Assembly (NCBI GenBank): GCA_016191785.1
Contig: JACPVJ010000049.1
Span: 1-64,000 of the forward strand
Origin: Myxococcales bacterium
GTDB lineage: Bacteria > Myxococcota_A > Polyangia > Polyangiales > Polyangiaceae
Reading direction: 5' to 3'
Length of the DNA: 64,000 bases
Positions 45,431 to 55,698 of this stretch are shown piece by piece. Numbering within the stretch: position 1 is the first letter of the stretch; every line of letters begins with the position of its first letter. Under the pieces are notes generated by a model. The model ran no database searches. It was not told the origin of the DNA and saw only the letters and a program-made list of their open reading frames with translations. The translations under genes were made by a program, and so were the position numbers.

Positions 45431-46747
45431 TCAGGCTGTGCGAGGGCGCTTCTTCCGCGCCTTTTCGAGGGGAGCGGGGAGCCGGGCCTCGAGCCGGGTC
45501 AGGGAATCGATCAGCGTTCGGCGAGCGGACTCGTAGGTCTTGGGACCGATCCGATCCGCAGCGCGCGCCGCTTCGAGCGCCACCAGCTCGTCGAGCAGGA
45601 GCTTCTTGGCGCGGGCGACGTCTTCGGGGGGCAGCGTGTCGGCGGTCGATGCGGCCTTGCTGCCGCTCAAGCCGATGAACAAGCCGAGCGCGCCGAGCGC
45701 CAGCGCAACGCCCGCCGCATACCAGCGGGCGGGCCCCGGAGTCGGGATGCCAGTGAGACGGATCGAGAGATCTTTCAGCTCGGGCTCGCCGGGCTTGAGC
45801 TGGCGACCGGTGACCAAGAGGCGCCGCCCGTCTTCGCGCACCGAAGGTCGAGCGGGGGTCATTCCCGAGACCTCGAGCCCCATCCCCTTGGCGGCCTCTG
45901 CCATCACCTGGACCTCTGCCACGTGCGGCGGCAGAGCCATCTCGAGGGAGACGGTCTCGTCGTGGGGATTCGGGACCTGAAAGCGAAACACGACGTCGTG
46001 TTGGCCCGGACCGTAGGTGCCGAGCAGTCGCGCGCCGCGATCCCCCTCCGCGACCGCGCGGGTGTCGCCCATGGACTCTTGGGCTTTGAACCCCTTCCAC
46101 CCTTGGGGCAGATCGATCACCAAGTCGTCGGGCACCCAGGTCACGCCGCCGACGTTGAAGATGCGGTACAGCACCTCGAACTGGAAGACGTCGTCCCGCG
46201 GCTCGACCATGACGAAGCTGCGCATCCCGACCATGGCGCGGCGGATGTCACCGGTGACCGGATACACGTGCAGCACCAGCGCTTGACCGATGTCTTCCCG
46301 CAGGGTGAACGGCGACGAGGCGTATTCGGCGGTCTCGCGCTTGACGGTCAGCCGGTAGCTGACCTTGGCGCCCGTGGTCATGCCCTCGAAGCGCACCTTG
46401 CCGTCAGCGCCGGAGGTGGCGCTCTTGAACTCGCGGGCGTCCCCCTCGGACACGCTCTGGCGCAAGACGGCCAGGCGCGCCACCATGCCGGGCAGCGGCT
46501 TGCCCTGAGCATCGTTGATTTGCGCCTCGATCACTCCGGCAGGCAGATCGGCCGAGGGCACGTTGCCGTCGGTGCGCGCCGCGCCGCGCCCCGGCGCCGG
46601 GGCGCCTTCGCCGGACTCACCCGCGCCTTGCACCGGTGGATGCCCGGCCGGCATCTGGGCCGAGGCGCCAGGCGGCAATGGGGCCTGAGCCAGCGCCGAG
46701 CCGGTCAAGAACAGGCCGACGCCAGCGAGGAAGAGCGCACGCCTCAT
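45431..46747 (-). CDS. Exported carboxypeptidase-regulatory-like membrane protein of the ccmF cluster
   Basis: 438 residues. A signal peptide (LFLAGVGLFLTGSALAQ), a Pro/Gly-rich segment, a beta-sandwich region (AGVIEAQINDAQGKPLPGMVARLAVL, shown in part) typical of carboxypeptidase-regulatory-like folds, further beta domains, one C-terminal membrane helix (YAAGVALALGALGLFIGLSG) and a cytoplasmic helical tail (LDELVALEAARAADRIGPKTYESARRTL). The ATG overlaps the zinc-ribbon gene stop (ATGA). The tail resembles the helical motif of that neighbour. It is probably an accessory factor in cytochrome c maturation, inferred from context. Confidence 0.72.
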   Translation of the reverse strand: MRRALFLAGVGLFLTGSALAQAPLPPGASAQMPAGHPPVQGAGESGEGAPAPGRGAARTDGNVPSADLPAGVIEAQINDAQGKPLPGMVARLAVLRQSVSEGDAREFKSATSGADGKVRFEGMTTGAKVSYRLTVKRETAEYASSPFTLREDIGQALVLHVYPVTGDIRRAMVGMRSFVMVEPRDDVFQFEVLYRIFNVGGVTWVPDDLVIDLPQGWKGFKAQESMGDTRAVAEGDRGARLLGTYGPGQHDVVFRFQVPNPHDETVSLEMALPPHVAEVQVMAEAAKGMGLEVSGMTPARPSVREDGRRLLVTGRQLKPGEPELKDLSIRLTGIPTPGPARWYAAGVALALGALGLFIGLSGSKAASTADTLPPEDVARAKKLLLDELVALEAARAADRIGPKTYESARRTLIDSLTRLEARLPAPLEKARKKRPRTA

Positions 46748-47370
46748 GCCAACGCCTCCCCGCAGCTCTTGCAGAACCGCGCGTCGGCGTCGTTCTCGGT
46801 CCCGCACTCGTCGCACTCGGTCTTCTTCTCGGGCTCGGACTTGGGCTCGGACTCGGTGTCGGGTTCGACAACGGTGTCGGCCGGGGCTTCGCTCTCTGCT
46901 TCGTCTGGCGCTTGCGGTGAGGGCGGCGCTGTCGCCCCGAGCCGCTTCGCCAAGAGCTTCTCGACCCGCGCGCGGGCCGGCAATTCGGCCTCGTTCAGCT
47001 CCCGCAAGAGCCGGCGCGCGTCTTGCCGGTACCGCGTCGAGAGCTCGAGGTAGTCTTGCTCGCTGACCTTGCCGACGTTGCGCTCGTACTCGAGATCTTT
47101 CAGGGCCCGCAGCACCGATCGCTTCTTCTCTTCTTCGGCCGACGGCGCGGCCAGGGCCAAGGCTTCGTCCAAGCTCAACGACGCGTCGTCGCCCAGGCTC
47201 TGCACGCTGGCCCACAGGCTGCCGATGGCGTAGAGCAGCATCCCGGCCGCCGCCACCAAGAGCGCGACCCCGAGCCCCCGGGCGAACGCCGCGCCGAGCA
47301 CGGCCACCACCAAAAAGAGAGGCGCGAAGGGCCGCGCTCGCATCAGGAGGTCGTTCAGACGGACCGGCAC
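46744..47370 (-). CDS. Membrane protein with C-terminal zinc ribbon (CcmI-like helical motif)
   Basis: 208 residues. Two N-terminal membrane helices (about 13-50), then a soluble helical motif (LRALKDLEYERNVGKVSEQDYLELSTRYRQDARRLL, in part) like that found next to ccmF/ccsA genes in several phyla, an acidic Pro/Glu linker, and a terminal zinc ribbon CDECGTENDADARFCKSCG. It lies 33 bp downstream of the haem-lyase gene. It is probably part of a cytochrome c maturation complex; the exact role is unknown. Confidence 0.75.
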   Translation of the reverse strand: MPVRLNDLLMRARPFAPLFLVVAVLGAAFARGLGVALLVAAAGMLLYAIGSLWASVQSLGDDASLSLDEALALAAPSAEEEKKRSVLRALKDLEYERNVGKVSEQDYLELSTRYRQDARRLLRELNEAELPARARVEKLLAKRLGATAPPSPQAPDEAESEAPADTVVEPDTESEPKSEPEKKTECDECGTENDADARFCKSCGEALA

Positions 47371-47403
47371 GAGCCTCCGGTTACCAGCTTCGGAGCCATC
47401 TCG

Positions 47404-49686
47404 CTATCGTTCCGCGCGGCGGCGGCGCAGCGCCACCGCCGCCAGGCCGACGCCGCCCAAAAGCGCGGCAGCCGCGCCGCCCAGCGGGAGGTCGGTCAAC
47501 GTCGCGGACGAACGCTCGGGCGGCGCCCGAGCGCCGCGCTGGCTGGCGTAGGCCGTGGACGGGCTCATGCCCAGCCAGACCGCGAAGGCGATGGCCGACA
47601 GGCCCGCCGCAGTCGTACGCACGTAGGCCCAGGCGCCCATCTCGCCGAGCGCGAGCTCGGGCCAGAGCGACACCGAGCAGCCGAAGATCAAGACCGCCAC
47701 GCCGAGCCAGATCCAGCTCACCAGCGGGTTCACGTGGAACTGGAACGAGGCCTTCTTGGTCTCGGGGCTGACCATCCCCACCACCAGGTACAGGTCGTCT
47801 CGGAAGCTGCGATGCATGGCCACTTCCGTGGTCGGCATCTCGGCCGAGCGTTTGTAGATGAACTTGGCGGGCGACATCACCCCGAGGGACCGCGTGCCGT
47901 GGGACACCTCGACGTCGGCGAAGACCATGCGCTTGGTGACGTCGACCTCCATGCGCGAGCCCTTGTAGGTCAAGGTGTAGTCCCCGAGGGCGACCTGGTC
48001 CCCCGGGGCGAGGGTCGCCTCTTTGTCGATGCTCCAAGCTTTGCCGGTGAAGCCGATGAACATCAGCACGATCCCGAAGTGCACGATGTACCCGCCGTAG
48101 CGGCGGCGGCTCTTGTCGACCAAGCGCAAGAGCGAGGTGTGGATGCTCTCGCGCTCACCCGCCTTGTCGCTCGAGCGTTGACGGGCCGCGACGCCCCGCG
48201 CGAACTCTTGGACGATGACCGCGGTGTTGAACGCGCTCAGGGCGATCACCACCATCGGCAAGATCGAGCCCAATTTCTGCAAGATCGCCCCGACCGCGCC
48301 GGGGTAGAACTGATCGGTGTGGACCCAGGCCGGGTAACCGAGGCGGCGGCCGAGCACGAGGTGGAGCACCAGCATCACGGCGGCGGCCACGAGCGGCCAG
48401 GTGAAGGCCTTCTTCAGCGACGTGCCGCTGGTCTTGCGCCAGCCGAACAGCGGGGCCACGCCCATCAGCAAGAAGAGCAGCACCCCCGCCGGGGCTATCC
48501 ACCGGTTGAAGAAGGGTGGGCCGACGGTGACGCTCTCTTGGTACAGCCACTCGCTGATCTTCGGCCAGAGCGTCGCCACCGTGACGAAGGTCATGATGCC
48601 GACCAGGACCCAGTTGTTGAGCACGAACGCGGCCTCGCGGCTGGTCACCGCCTCGATGCGCCCCTCGGAGCGGAGCTCGCGCCAGCGCCACGCGATGAGG
48701 CCAGCGGTGACGGCCAGCACGAACCCCATGTAGTAGACGAAGAAGATCCCGATGTTGCTCTGGGCGAAGCTGTGCACGCTGGCGATCAGCCCCGAGCGGG
48801 TCAAGAAGGTGCCGAAGATGGTGAGCAAGAAGGTCACGCAGATCAGCACCACGTTCCAGACCTTGAGCATGTTCCGGCGCTCTTGGATCATGGTCGAGTG
48901 CACGTACGCGCTGGCCGTGAACCAGGGCAGGCACGCCGCGTTTTCCACCGGATCCCAGGCCCAATAGCCGCCCCAGCCCAGCTCTTCGTACGCCCAGATC
49001 ATGCCCAGGGCGTTGCCGATGCTGAGGAACAGCCAGGCGAAGAGCATCCACTTGCGCACCGCGATGATCCAGTCGTTGTCGAGCCGACCGGTGATCAGCG
49101 CTGCGACCGCGAACGAGAAAGGCACCGCGCAGCCGACGAACCCCAGGTAGAGCGCCGGCGGGTGGATCGCCATCCAGTAGTTCTGGAGCAGCGGGTTCAA
49201 CCCCTCGCCGTCGAGGGACGCGCCAGCCATGCTGGTCGAGAACGGGTTCGCCGCGAACAGCATCAGCACCGCGAAGAACGTCACGATGCTCATCAGCGTG
49301 GCGATCACGTAGGGCTGAAGCTGGCGATAGCGGCCCTTCATCCAGCGCAGGCAGACCGAGGTGTACCCAGCGAGCAACGCCGCCCACCAGAGCAGCGACC
49401 CGTCTTGCCCGCCCCAGAGCGAGGCGAACAAGTACGCCGTGGGCATCGACCGGTCGCTGTAGCGAGCGACGTAGCGGATGCGGAAGTCATGGGTGATGAA
49501 GGCGTACGCCAGGAGCACCGTGCCCAGCGCGATCAGCGCGCAGGTGGCGTAGCCCCCGAGGCGTGCGGCCTCGAGCAACCGCGGGCGGCCGCGCCCGGCG
49601 GCGATCGCCACGGCGAAGGTGTACGCGGCGGCGACGAGGACCGCATAGATGATGCCGGTTCCGAGCTCGGGCAGGGTTTGCCACAT
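47404..49686 (-). CDS. ccmF: CcmF-type haem lyase, cytochrome c maturation
   Basis: About 760 residues from the ATG at 49686 (MWQTLPELGTGI); upstream extension is not membrane-like. Multi-spanning with the WWD tryptophan-rich motif WGGYWAWDPVENAACLPW, conserved periplasmic His (NYWMAIHPPALYLGF; SAYVHSTM) and the CcmF-type C-terminal periplasmic domain (YGGYIVHFGIVLMFIGFTGKAW). It attaches haem to apocytochromes c. TACGCT on the minus strand ends 12 nt before the ATG. It leads the unit with the two accessory genes. Confidence 0.92.
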   Translation of the reverse strand: MWQTLPELGTGIIYAVLVAAAYTFAVAIAAGRGRPRLLEAARLGGYATCALIALGTVLLAYAFITHDFRIRYVARYSDRSMPTAYLFASLWGGQDGSLLWWAALLAGYTSVCLRWMKGRYRQLQPYVIATLMSIVTFFAVLMLFAANPFSTSMAGASLDGEGLNPLLQNYWMAIHPPALYLGFVGCAVPFSFAVAALITGRLDNDWIIAVRKWMLFAWLFLSIGNALGMIWAYEELGWGGYWAWDPVENAACLPWFTASAYVHSTMIQERRNMLKVWNVVLICVTFLLTIFGTFLTRSGLIASVHSFAQSNIGIFFVYYMGFVLAVTAGLIAWRWRELRSEGRIEAVTSREAAFVLNNWVLVGIMTFVTVATLWPKISEWLYQESVTVGPPFFNRWIAPAGVLLFLLMGVAPLFGWRKTSGTSLKKAFTWPLVAAAVMLVLHLVLGRRLGYPAWVHTDQFYPGAVGAILQKLGSILPMVVIALSAFNTAVIVQEFARGVAARQRSSDKAGERESIHTSLLRLVDKSRRRYGGYIVHFGIVLMFIGFTGKAWSIDKEATLAPGDQVALGDYTLTYKGSRMEVDVTKRMVFADVEVSHGTRSLGVMSPAKFIYKRSAEMPTTEVAMHRSFRDDLYLVVGMVSPETKKASFQFHVNPLVSWIWLGVAVLIFGCSVSLWPELALGEMGAWAYVRTTAAGLSAIAFAVWLGMSPSTAYASQRGARAPPERSSATLTDLPLGGAAAALLGGVGLAAVALRRRRAER

Positions 49687-49698
49687 GGCGGGGAGCGA

Positions 49699-49704
49699 AG
49701 CGTA
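49699..49704 (-). promoter_or_regulatory. -10-like hexamer before ccmF
   Basis: TACGCT on the minus strand ends 12 nt upstream of the ATG at 49686; no -35 or Shine-Dalgarno sequence is evident. Confidence 0.38.
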
Positions 49705-49732
49705 ACACGCGATCGCGCGTTCAGAAGTGACT

Positions 49733-50467
49733 CTAGCCTTCGTCCGAGACGATGGTGCCGACGTCGTCACCCAGGCAGACGCGCTTGATGTTGCCGTCGG
49801 CCATCTTGAACACGCGGATGGGCAGGCCGTTCTCGCGGCACAAGGCCACGGCCGTCGCGTCCATCACCTTCAGGTTCTCGCTCAAGAATCGCTCGTACGC
49901 GACCGACTTGAGCAGCGTGGCGCCCTCGTGTCGGACCGGGTCACGGTCGTAGATGCCGTCCACCTTGGTGGCCTTGAGCAGCGCCTCGGCGCGGATCTCC
50001 ATCGCGCGCAGGGCCGCGGCAGTGTCGGTGGAGAAGTACGGGTTGCCGGTGCCGGCCGCGAAGATCACGATGTGGCCGCGATCCAGGTGGTGCATCGCGC
50101 GGCGCCGGATGTACGGCTCCGCCACCTCTCGGATCTCGATCGCGGTCATCACCCGCGTCGGGATGCCGCGCCGCTCGAGGGCATCTTGCAGTGCCAGCGC
50201 GTTGATCACCGTGGCCAGCATCCCCATGTAGTCGCTCTGGGCGCGGTCCATGCCCTCGCTGGCGCCCTTGAGCCCGCGGAAGATGTTGCCGCCGCCCACC
50301 ACCAGGCCGACCTGCACGCCCGAGCCGTGGACCTCCCCCAGCTCGGCCGCGGTGGCCTTGAGCGTCGCGGTATCGATGCCGGCGCCTCCGGTGCCGCCCG
50401 AGAGCGCCTCACCGCTCAGCTTGATGATCACCCGGCGGTACTTGAGTGCGGCGGCTGCGTTCGTCAC
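49733..50467 (-). CDS. pyrH: UMP kinase
   Basis: 244 residues from the GTG at 50467; the frame stays open upstream but is not protein-like and would run into the divergent gene. Amino-acid-kinase fold motifs: [86 protein letters not shown] and [19 protein letters not shown]. It phosphorylates UMP to UDP. It is usually near tsf and frr, which are absent here. Stop at 49733, 46 bp upstream of the ccmF start on the same strand. Confidence 0.95.
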   Translation of the reverse strand: MTNAAAALKYRRVIIKLSGEALSGGTGGAGIDTATLKATAAELGEVHGSGVQVGLVVGGGNIFRGLKGASEGMDRAQSDYMGMLATVINALALQDALERRGIPTRVMTAIEIREVAEPYIRRRAMHHLDRGHIVIFAAGTGNPYFSTDTAAALRAMEIRAEALLKATKVDGIYDRDPVRHEGATLLKSVAYERFLSENLKVMDATAVALCRENGLPIRVFKMADGNIKRVCLGDDVGTIVSDEG

Positions 50468-50528
50468 GACGGGGAGACCTAGCCGTGCTGCGCCCGCCCT
50501 GCAACGCCTGGCACCGTCGGGCCGGTCG

Positions 50529-50534
50529 TAGTAT
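50529..50534 (+). promoter_or_regulatory. -10-like hexamer before PpiC lipoprotein gene
   Basis: TAGTAT ends 12 nt upstream of the ATG at 50547 in the 79-bp divergent region with pyrH. No Shine-Dalgarno sequence. Confidence 0.42.
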
Positions 50535-50546
50535 TCGGTCCCCACC

Positions 50547-51557
50547 ATGCCGAGGCCCATCGCCGCCCTTCTGCTCGTGTCCGGGCTCGTCGGGCTGGCC
50601 TGCAACGACAAGGCCGTGGCCCCGACCCCCGCCGCCGACGGCAGCGCGGCGCCGGCTGCCAGCGGGCTCTCGCCCGAGCTCGCGCAGAAGCCGGTCGCCA
50701 CGGTGGGCGACAAGGTGATCACCCTGGGCGAGTTCGCGGCCACCATCGACCGGATGGATCAGTTCGAGCGTCTGCGTTACCAGTCCGTCGAGCGCCGCCG
50801 CCAGCTCTTGGACGAGATCATCAAGGCCGAGCTCTTGGCCATCGAGGCCAAGCGGCGCGGGCTGGATCAGAAGCCCGAGGTGAAAGAGCGCATCCGCCAG
50901 ATCTTGCGCGAGGACGTGATGCGCCAGACGCGGACCGAGGTCACCGCTCCGGCGGACATCCCCGAGGCCGAGGTGCGTGCCTACTTCGACAAGCACCGAG
51001 ACGAGTTCCGCGATCCCGAGCGGCGTCGAGTGGCGCACATCGTGATGGCCGACGAGGCCAAGGCCAAGAAGGTGCTCGAGGACGCCAAGAAGGCGTCCCC
51101 CACCGAGTGGGGCAAGCTGGTCCGCGATCACTCCCTCGAGAAGTCGCCCGAGGGCGCCGCCACCGGCCCCGCCGAGCTCGCGGGGGATCTCGGCATCGTC
51201 GGGCCGCCGGGCGGGGCGAAGGGCGACAACCCCCGGGTGCCCGAGCCGCTGCGCGAGGCCGTCTTCAAGATCGCCGCCGTCGGCGGCATCCACGCCGAGC
51301 TGGTGGCCGAGGGCGGCAGGTTCCACGTCGTTCGGATGACGGGCAAGACCGACGCCCGCGATCGCACGCTGGCCGAGGCCGAGCGCACCATCCGTGTTGC
51401 CATCTTGCAAGAGCGCGTGCGCACCGCCGAAGCTCGGATCGAGAAAGAGCTGCGCGAGCGCTACCCGGTCAAGATCGACGACAAAGCTCTCGAGAAGGTC
51501 GAGCTGCCGAAGTCTCCGCTGGAAAAGCTGGATGCAGGGGCCCGGGCGCCCAAGTAG
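50547..51557 (+). CDS. Parvulin-type (PpiC/SurA-like) peptidyl-prolyl isomerase lipoprotein
   Basis: 336 residues. Lipobox VGLACNDK (Cys near 19) after a short signal, an Ala/Pro linker, SurA-like N-terminal helices ([22 protein letters not shown]) and a parvulin domain ([50 protein letters not shown]). It probably helps fold outer-membrane proteins in the periplasm. The 3' end may overlap the downstream kamA-like gene by 26 bp. Confidence 0.88.
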   Translation: MPRPIAALLLVSGLVGLACNDKAVAPTPAADGSAAPAASGLSPELAQKPVATVGDKVITLGEFAATIDRMDQFERLRYQSVERRRQLLDEIIKAELLAIEAKRRGLDQKPEVKERIRQILREDVMRQTRTEVTAPADIPEAEVRAYFDKHRDEFRDPERRRVAHIVMADEAKAKKVLEDAKKASPTEWGKLVRDHSLEKSPEGAATGPAELAGDLGIVGPPGGAKGDNPRVPEPLREAVFKIAAVGGIHAELVAEGGRFHVVRMTGKTDARDRTLAEAERTIRVAILQERVRTAEARIEKELRERYPVKIDDKALEKVELPKSPLEKLDAGARAPK

Positions 51558-52677
51558 CGCAGAGGTGGTGCTGCCTCGGGCCGACGGCGCCGACCTCAGG
51601 GGGCGCACGCCCGAGTGGAAGTGGCAGCTCGCCCACGCGGTGCGCTCTTCCCGCGAGCTCGCCGAGCACCTGGACCTCTGTGACGCCGAGCGGGCCGGCG
51701 CCGAACGCGCCGAGCGCGACGGCTTCCCGCTGGCGATCACGCCGTACTACCTGTCCCTGATCGATCGCGGCGATCCGAGCTGCCCGATCCGCCGACAGGT
51801 CGTGCCCCACGTTGCCGAGCGCGAGGTCACCCGCGGCGACCTGGTCGACCCGCTGGGCGAGGTGGCCCACGAGGTCGCGCCCGATCTGGTGCAGCGCTAC
51901 CCCGATCGCGCGCTGGTGCTGGCGACCGATCGCTGCGCGGTCTATTGCCGGTTCTGCACCCGCAGTCGGATGGTGGGCGGGGCTGGCGGCACCCGCACGC
52001 TCGAGCACCTGACGCCGGCCTTCGACTGGCTGGCGGCCCACCCCGAGGTGCGGGACGTGATCGTGAGCGGCGGCGACCCGCTCACGCTGACCACCGACCG
52101 ACTGGTGGCGGTGATCGCGCGCCTGCGCCGCGTCGAGAGCGTCGAGACCATCCGCCTGGCGACCCGGGTGCCGGTGGTCTTGCCGCAGCGGATCACCGCC
52201 GAGCTCTTGGGGGCCCTCGCGCCCTACCACCCGCTCTGGGTGATGACCCACTTCAATCACCCAAAAGAGCTCACTCCACTGGCGCGCCAGGGCCTCGAGC
52301 GCTTGGCGAACGCCGGCTTTCCGGTGATGAATCAGAGCGTGCTGCTCCGGGGAGTGAACGACGACGCGGCGGTGCTGGCCGAGCTGTTTCGAGGGCTCGT
52401 GCGCTGCCGTGCGCGGCCCTACTACCTGCTGCAGGCCGACCCGGCCAAGGGCACCGGGCACCTGCGCACCCCGATCGCCACCGGCGTCGCGCTGATGGAG
52501 CAGCTCTGGGGACGGCTGTCGGGCATCGCGCTGCCGAAGCTGGTGGTCGACACGCCGGGCGGCTTCGGCAAAGTTCCCATCGGGCCCGACTACGTGATCG
52601 CGCGACGACCCGGCGTGACCCGGTTTCGTACTCCGCGGGGGATCGAGGTCGAGTACTTCGACCCCGCGCCCGAGTGA
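51532..52677 (+). CDS. KamA-family radical SAM aminomutase
   Basis: 381 residues from the ATG at 51532; a GTG at 51565 would shorten it by 11 and avoid overlap. The radical-SAM cluster C135-x3-C139-x2-C142 is in CAVYCRFCTR, followed by DVIVSGGDPLTLT (GGDP motif), RLATRVPVVLPQRIT, MTHFNHPKEL and YYLLQADPAKGTGHLRTP, which carries PLP-site elements. Length fits lysine 2,3-aminomutase/EpmB-like enzymes. Whether it acts on free lysine or on EF-P cannot be decided; no efp or epmA gene is adjacent. Confidence 0.9.
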   Translation: MQGPGRPSSAEVVLPRADGADLRGRTPEWKWQLAHAVRSSRELAEHLDLCDAERAGAERAERDGFPLAITPYYLSLIDRGDPSCPIRRQVVPHVAEREVTRGDLVDPLGEVAHEVAPDLVQRYPDRALVLATDRCAVYCRFCTRSRMVGGAGGTRTLEHLTPAFDWLAAHPEVRDVIVSGGDPLTLTTDRLVAVIARLRRVESVETIRLATRVPVVLPQRITAELLGALAPYHPLWVMTHFNHPKELTPLARQGLERLANAGFPVMNQSVLLRGVNDDAAVLAELFRGLVRCRARPYYLLQADPAKGTGHLRTPIATGVALMEQLWGRLSGIALPKLVVDTPGGFGKVPIGPDYVIARRPGVTRFRTPRGIEVEYFDPAPE

Positions 52678-52711
52678 CGCAAGCGGGCGCTCATGCTAGC
52701 GAGGGCGCCCC

Positions 52712-54265
52712 ATGTCGAACGGCAAAGACGCACTGGCTCGGCTCGACGAGCTGAACGCGAAGGCTCTGGAAGGCGGCGGCAAGGCGCGCGTCGAGAAGCA
52801 GCACGCCGCCGGCAAGCTCACCGCGCGCGAGCGCATCGACCTCTTGCTCGACCCGGGCAGCTTCATCGAGCTCGATCGCTTCGTCACCCATCGCTGCGCC
52901 GACTTCGGCATGCAAGACCAGAAGGTGTTGGGTGACGGGGTAGTGACCGGGCACGGCACCGTCGACGGCCGTCGCGTCTTCGTGTTCGCGCAGGACTTCA
53001 CCGTGTTCGGCGGCTCGCTCTCGGGGGCTTACGCCTCGAAGATCTGCAAGGTCATGGACCTGGCGATGAAGGTCGGCGCGCCGGTGATCGGCCTCAACGA
53101 CTCGGGCGGTGCCCGCATCCAAGAGGGTGTCGAGTCCCTGGCGGGCTACGCGGACATCTTCCTGCGCAACACCCTGGCCTCGGGCGTGGTCCCGCAGATC
53201 AGCGCGATCATGGGGCCCTGCGCCGGCGGCGCGGTGTACTCGCCGGCGATCACCGACTTCATCTTCATGGTCGAGAATACCTCGTACATGTTCATCACCG
53301 GACCGGACGTGATCCGCACGGTGACCCACGAAGAGGTGAGCAAAGAGGCGCTGGGCGGCGCAAAGGCCCACGCCGGCAAGAGCGGCGTCGCGCACTTCAC
53401 CTCGCCCGACGACCGCGCGTGCATCGCCAGGGTGCGCGAGCTTCTGAGCTTTCTGCCCCTGAACAACACCGAAGATCCGCCGGTGGCGGTCTGCACCGAT
53501 CCGATCGACCGCGAGGTGCCCGAGCTCGACCTGCTGGTCCCTGCCGAGAGCAACAAGCCGTACGACATGAAGAAGGTGATCGCCGCGGTGGTGGACGACG
53601 GTTACCTGTTCGAGGTCCACGAGCACTGGGCGAAGAACATGGTGGTGGGCTTCGCCCGCATCGGTGGCCGGCCGGTGGGCGTGGTCGCGAACCAGCCGGC
53701 GTATCTGGCGGGGGTGCTCGACATCGACGCCAGCATCAAGGCGGCGCGCTTCGTGCGCTTCTGTGACTGCTTCAACCTTCCGATCGTGACCTGGGTCGAC
53801 GTGCCGGGTTTCTTGCCCGGCGTCGACCAAGAGCACCGCGGCATCATCGTGCATGGCGCCAAGCTCTTGTACGCGTTCTGCGAGGCCACGGTGCCCAAGC
53901 TCACGGTGATCACGCGCAAGGCCTACGGCGGGGCCTACGACGTGATGAGCAGCAAGCACGTGCGCGGGGACGTGAACCTGGCCTTCCCCACCGCCGAGAT
54001 CGCGGTGATGGGTCCCGACGGCGCGGTCAACATCGTGTACCGCAAAGAGATCGAAGAGGCCGCGAGCGCCGATCAGGCCCGCGCCGATTTCAGCGCGGAG
54101 TACCGCGCGAAGTTCGCCAACCCCTACAAGGCCGCCGAGCTCGGCTTCGTGGACGAGGTGATTCACCCGCGGCTCACCCGCAAGCGCCTGGCGGTGTGCC
54201 TCGAGATGCTGAAGAACAAGCGGCTCGAGAACCCGCCGCGCAAGCACGGCAACATCCCGCTCTAG
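52712..54265 (+). CDS. Acyl-CoA carboxylase, carboxyltransferase (beta) subunit
   Basis: 517 residues, the length of PccB/methylmalonyl-CoA carboxyltransferases. Two crotonase-like halves: the N-terminal one with [36 protein letters not shown] and [16 protein letters not shown], and the C-terminal one with [45 protein letters not shown] and [14 protein letters not shown]. It carries carboxyl from biotin to propionyl- or acetyl-CoA. No biotin carboxylase lies nearby. The gene ends on a CTAG shared with the opposing gene. Confidence 0.94.
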   Translation: MSNGKDALARLDELNAKALEGGGKARVEKQHAAGKLTARERIDLLLDPGSFIELDRFVTHRCADFGMQDQKVLGDGVVTGHGTVDGRRVFVFAQDFTVFGGSLSGAYASKICKVMDLAMKVGAPVIGLNDSGGARIQEGVESLAGYADIFLRNTLASGVVPQISAIMGPCAGGAVYSPAITDFIFMVENTSYMFITGPDVIRTVTHEEVSKEALGGAKAHAGKSGVAHFTSPDDRACIARVRELLSFLPLNNTEDPPVAVCTDPIDREVPELDLLVPAESNKPYDMKKVIAAVVDDGYLFEVHEHWAKNMVVGFARIGGRPVGVVANQPAYLAGVLDIDASIKAARFVRFCDCFNLPIVTWVDVPGFLPGVDQEHRGIIVHGAKLLYAFCEATVPKLTVITRKAYGGAYDVMSSKHVRGDVNLAFPTAEIAVMGPDGAVNIVYRKEIEEAASADQARADFSAEYRAKFANPYKAAELGFVDEVIHPRLTRKRLAVCLEMLKNKRLENPPRKHGNIPL

Positions 54266-55686
54266 AGCACGATCACCAAGACGATCAGCAAGCAGAGCCC
54301 GCCCACCACCCCGGCCACCAGCAGGTAGCCCTTCTTCACGACCTGCCGGTCGTAGCTGTCGAGAGCGGCCAGGTGCAGCGCGCTGGCCTCGGCCAGCCGT
54401 TTGTGGTTGACCTCGCCGCCGCGGATCGCGCTCAGCGTGGCTGCGGGCAAGGCCAGCGACGCCTCTTGGGTCAAGAGCACGCGCCCCACGCCGGCCAGCG
54501 CGGTGGTGAGCTCGCGCTGGGCCTCCGAGACGCTGGCCGACGCCGCGCTGAGCTGGCCGCGAAACTGGCGAGTCAGGGCCTTCTGCTGATCTTGGATGCG
54601 GCGGGTGTGCTGGCCCAAGAGCCCGAGCTGACCGCGCGCCTGCTGCAGAACGCCCTGCGCCTCGACCAGCCCCTGCTGCAGCGTGCTGACCTCGGGCTGC
54701 ATTGCGGCGGCCTGCTCGTCCAGCGCCTGGACTTTTTGCGCGGCCTCCGGCGAGAGGGGCGTGTTCGGCGGGGCGCCCTGCTGGGCGCTCATCTTGATCG
54801 AGCGCGCTTCGATCAAGAATCGCTTCTGCTTGGCCGCGACCCGAGCGAGCACCGCCTCGCGCTCGGCGACCTCGGCGGCGGCGCGGTCGCGCTCGGCTTC
54901 CAGCGGCGGAAGCTGCGCTTGGATCGCCTGGAGCTGCTGCTCGAGCTGGGCGTTCTGCGCGTCGAGCTGCTGGTTGGTCTGACTCAGCACCGCGCCGCGC
55001 TCTTGGGCGATGCCCTCGAGCTGGCGCACGGGCTCGTAGGCGGCGGAGAAGCGCGAGTCGCCCTCGAGCGTGGCCCTGAGGTCGCTGGCCAGCGACGCCA
55101 AGAGCTCGTCGAGCTTCCGGTCTTGCGCCGCGATCTCGCCGTTCAGCCGAGCGAGCTCGGCGCGGAGCTCGCGCTGCCGAGTGAGCACGCGGAAGGCGTA
55201 GAGCGGCGCCAGGTAGATCGCCGACGGCGCCGGGCCGTAGCGCGCCACCAGCGCGACGGCGCTGGCCTCGACGGACGGCAGCGCGGGCGCGAGGCTTGGG
55301 GCGGGCGCGCCGGGGGTCGTCGACGGTGCGCTGGGCGCCGCCGGTGCCTGCGGTGCGACGCTGCCCTCGGGGGCCGGCGGCCGGTACGACGAGAGCTCGA
55401 GGCTCAGCCCCGCCGCAGCGTCTCCGTCGTCGAGATCCATCGAGCTGCCGTCGTAGCTGCCGCTGCTCTGGGTGCCTTCGCCGGCCGAGATCGCCGAGCC
55501 GGTGCCGAAGTGATCCGAGTCGAAGCCGCCGCCGAAGAGGTCGAACGCGCCCCCACCGGCCGCGGGCGGCGCCGCCGGTGCCGGCGGCGCCTCGGGTTTC
55601 GGCTGCGCCTTCGCACGCGGGACCATGGGCCCGAGCTCCAAATCAGGGACATCGCCGGGCTTGGGCGGGTTCGCTGGCTCACCCAT
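54262..55686 (-). CDS. Coiled-coil, tail-anchored protein of unknown function
   Basis: 474 residues. The first about 140 are Pro/Ala/Gly-rich and disordered with an acidic patch ([13 protein letters not shown]). A short hydrophobic segment (about 150-170) is followed by a long Gln/Glu/Ala/Leu coiled coil (about 170-430, e.g. [23 protein letters not shown]). The last 20 residues are a membrane helix ([20 protein letters not shown]), so the bulk is cytoplasmic and anchored at the C-terminus. Not recognised. It lies 12 bp downstream of another membrane-protein gene, and is probably cotranscribed. Confidence 0.72.
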   Translation of the reverse strand: MGEPANPPKPGDVPDLELGPMVPRAKAQPKPEAPPAPAAPPAAGGGAFDLFGGGFDSDHFGTGSAISAGEGTQSSGSYDGSSMDLDDGDAAAGLSLELSSYRPPAPEGSVAPQAPAAPSAPSTTPGAPAPSLAPALPSVEASAVALVARYGPAPSAIYLAPLYAFRVLTRQRELRAELARLNGEIAAQDRKLDELLASLASDLRATLEGDSRFSAAYEPVRQLEGIAQERGAVLSQTNQQLDAQNAQLEQQLQAIQAQLPPLEAERDRAAAEVAEREAVLARVAAKQKRFLIEARSIKMSAQQGAPPNTPLSPEAAQKVQALDEQAAAMQPEVSTLQQGLVEAQGVLQQARGQLGLLGQHTRRIQDQQKALTRQFRGQLSAASASVSEAQRELTTALAGVGRVLLTQEASLALPAATLSAIRGGEVNHKRLAEASALHLAALDSYDRQVVKKGYLLVAGVVGGLCLLIVLVIVL

Positions 55687-55698
55687 TTGATCGAACCG

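Noticed and set aside
47023..49788. A 921-codon plus-strand frame opposite ccmF
   Set aside because: It is His/Arg/Gln-rich shadow coding opposite a clear membrane protein.
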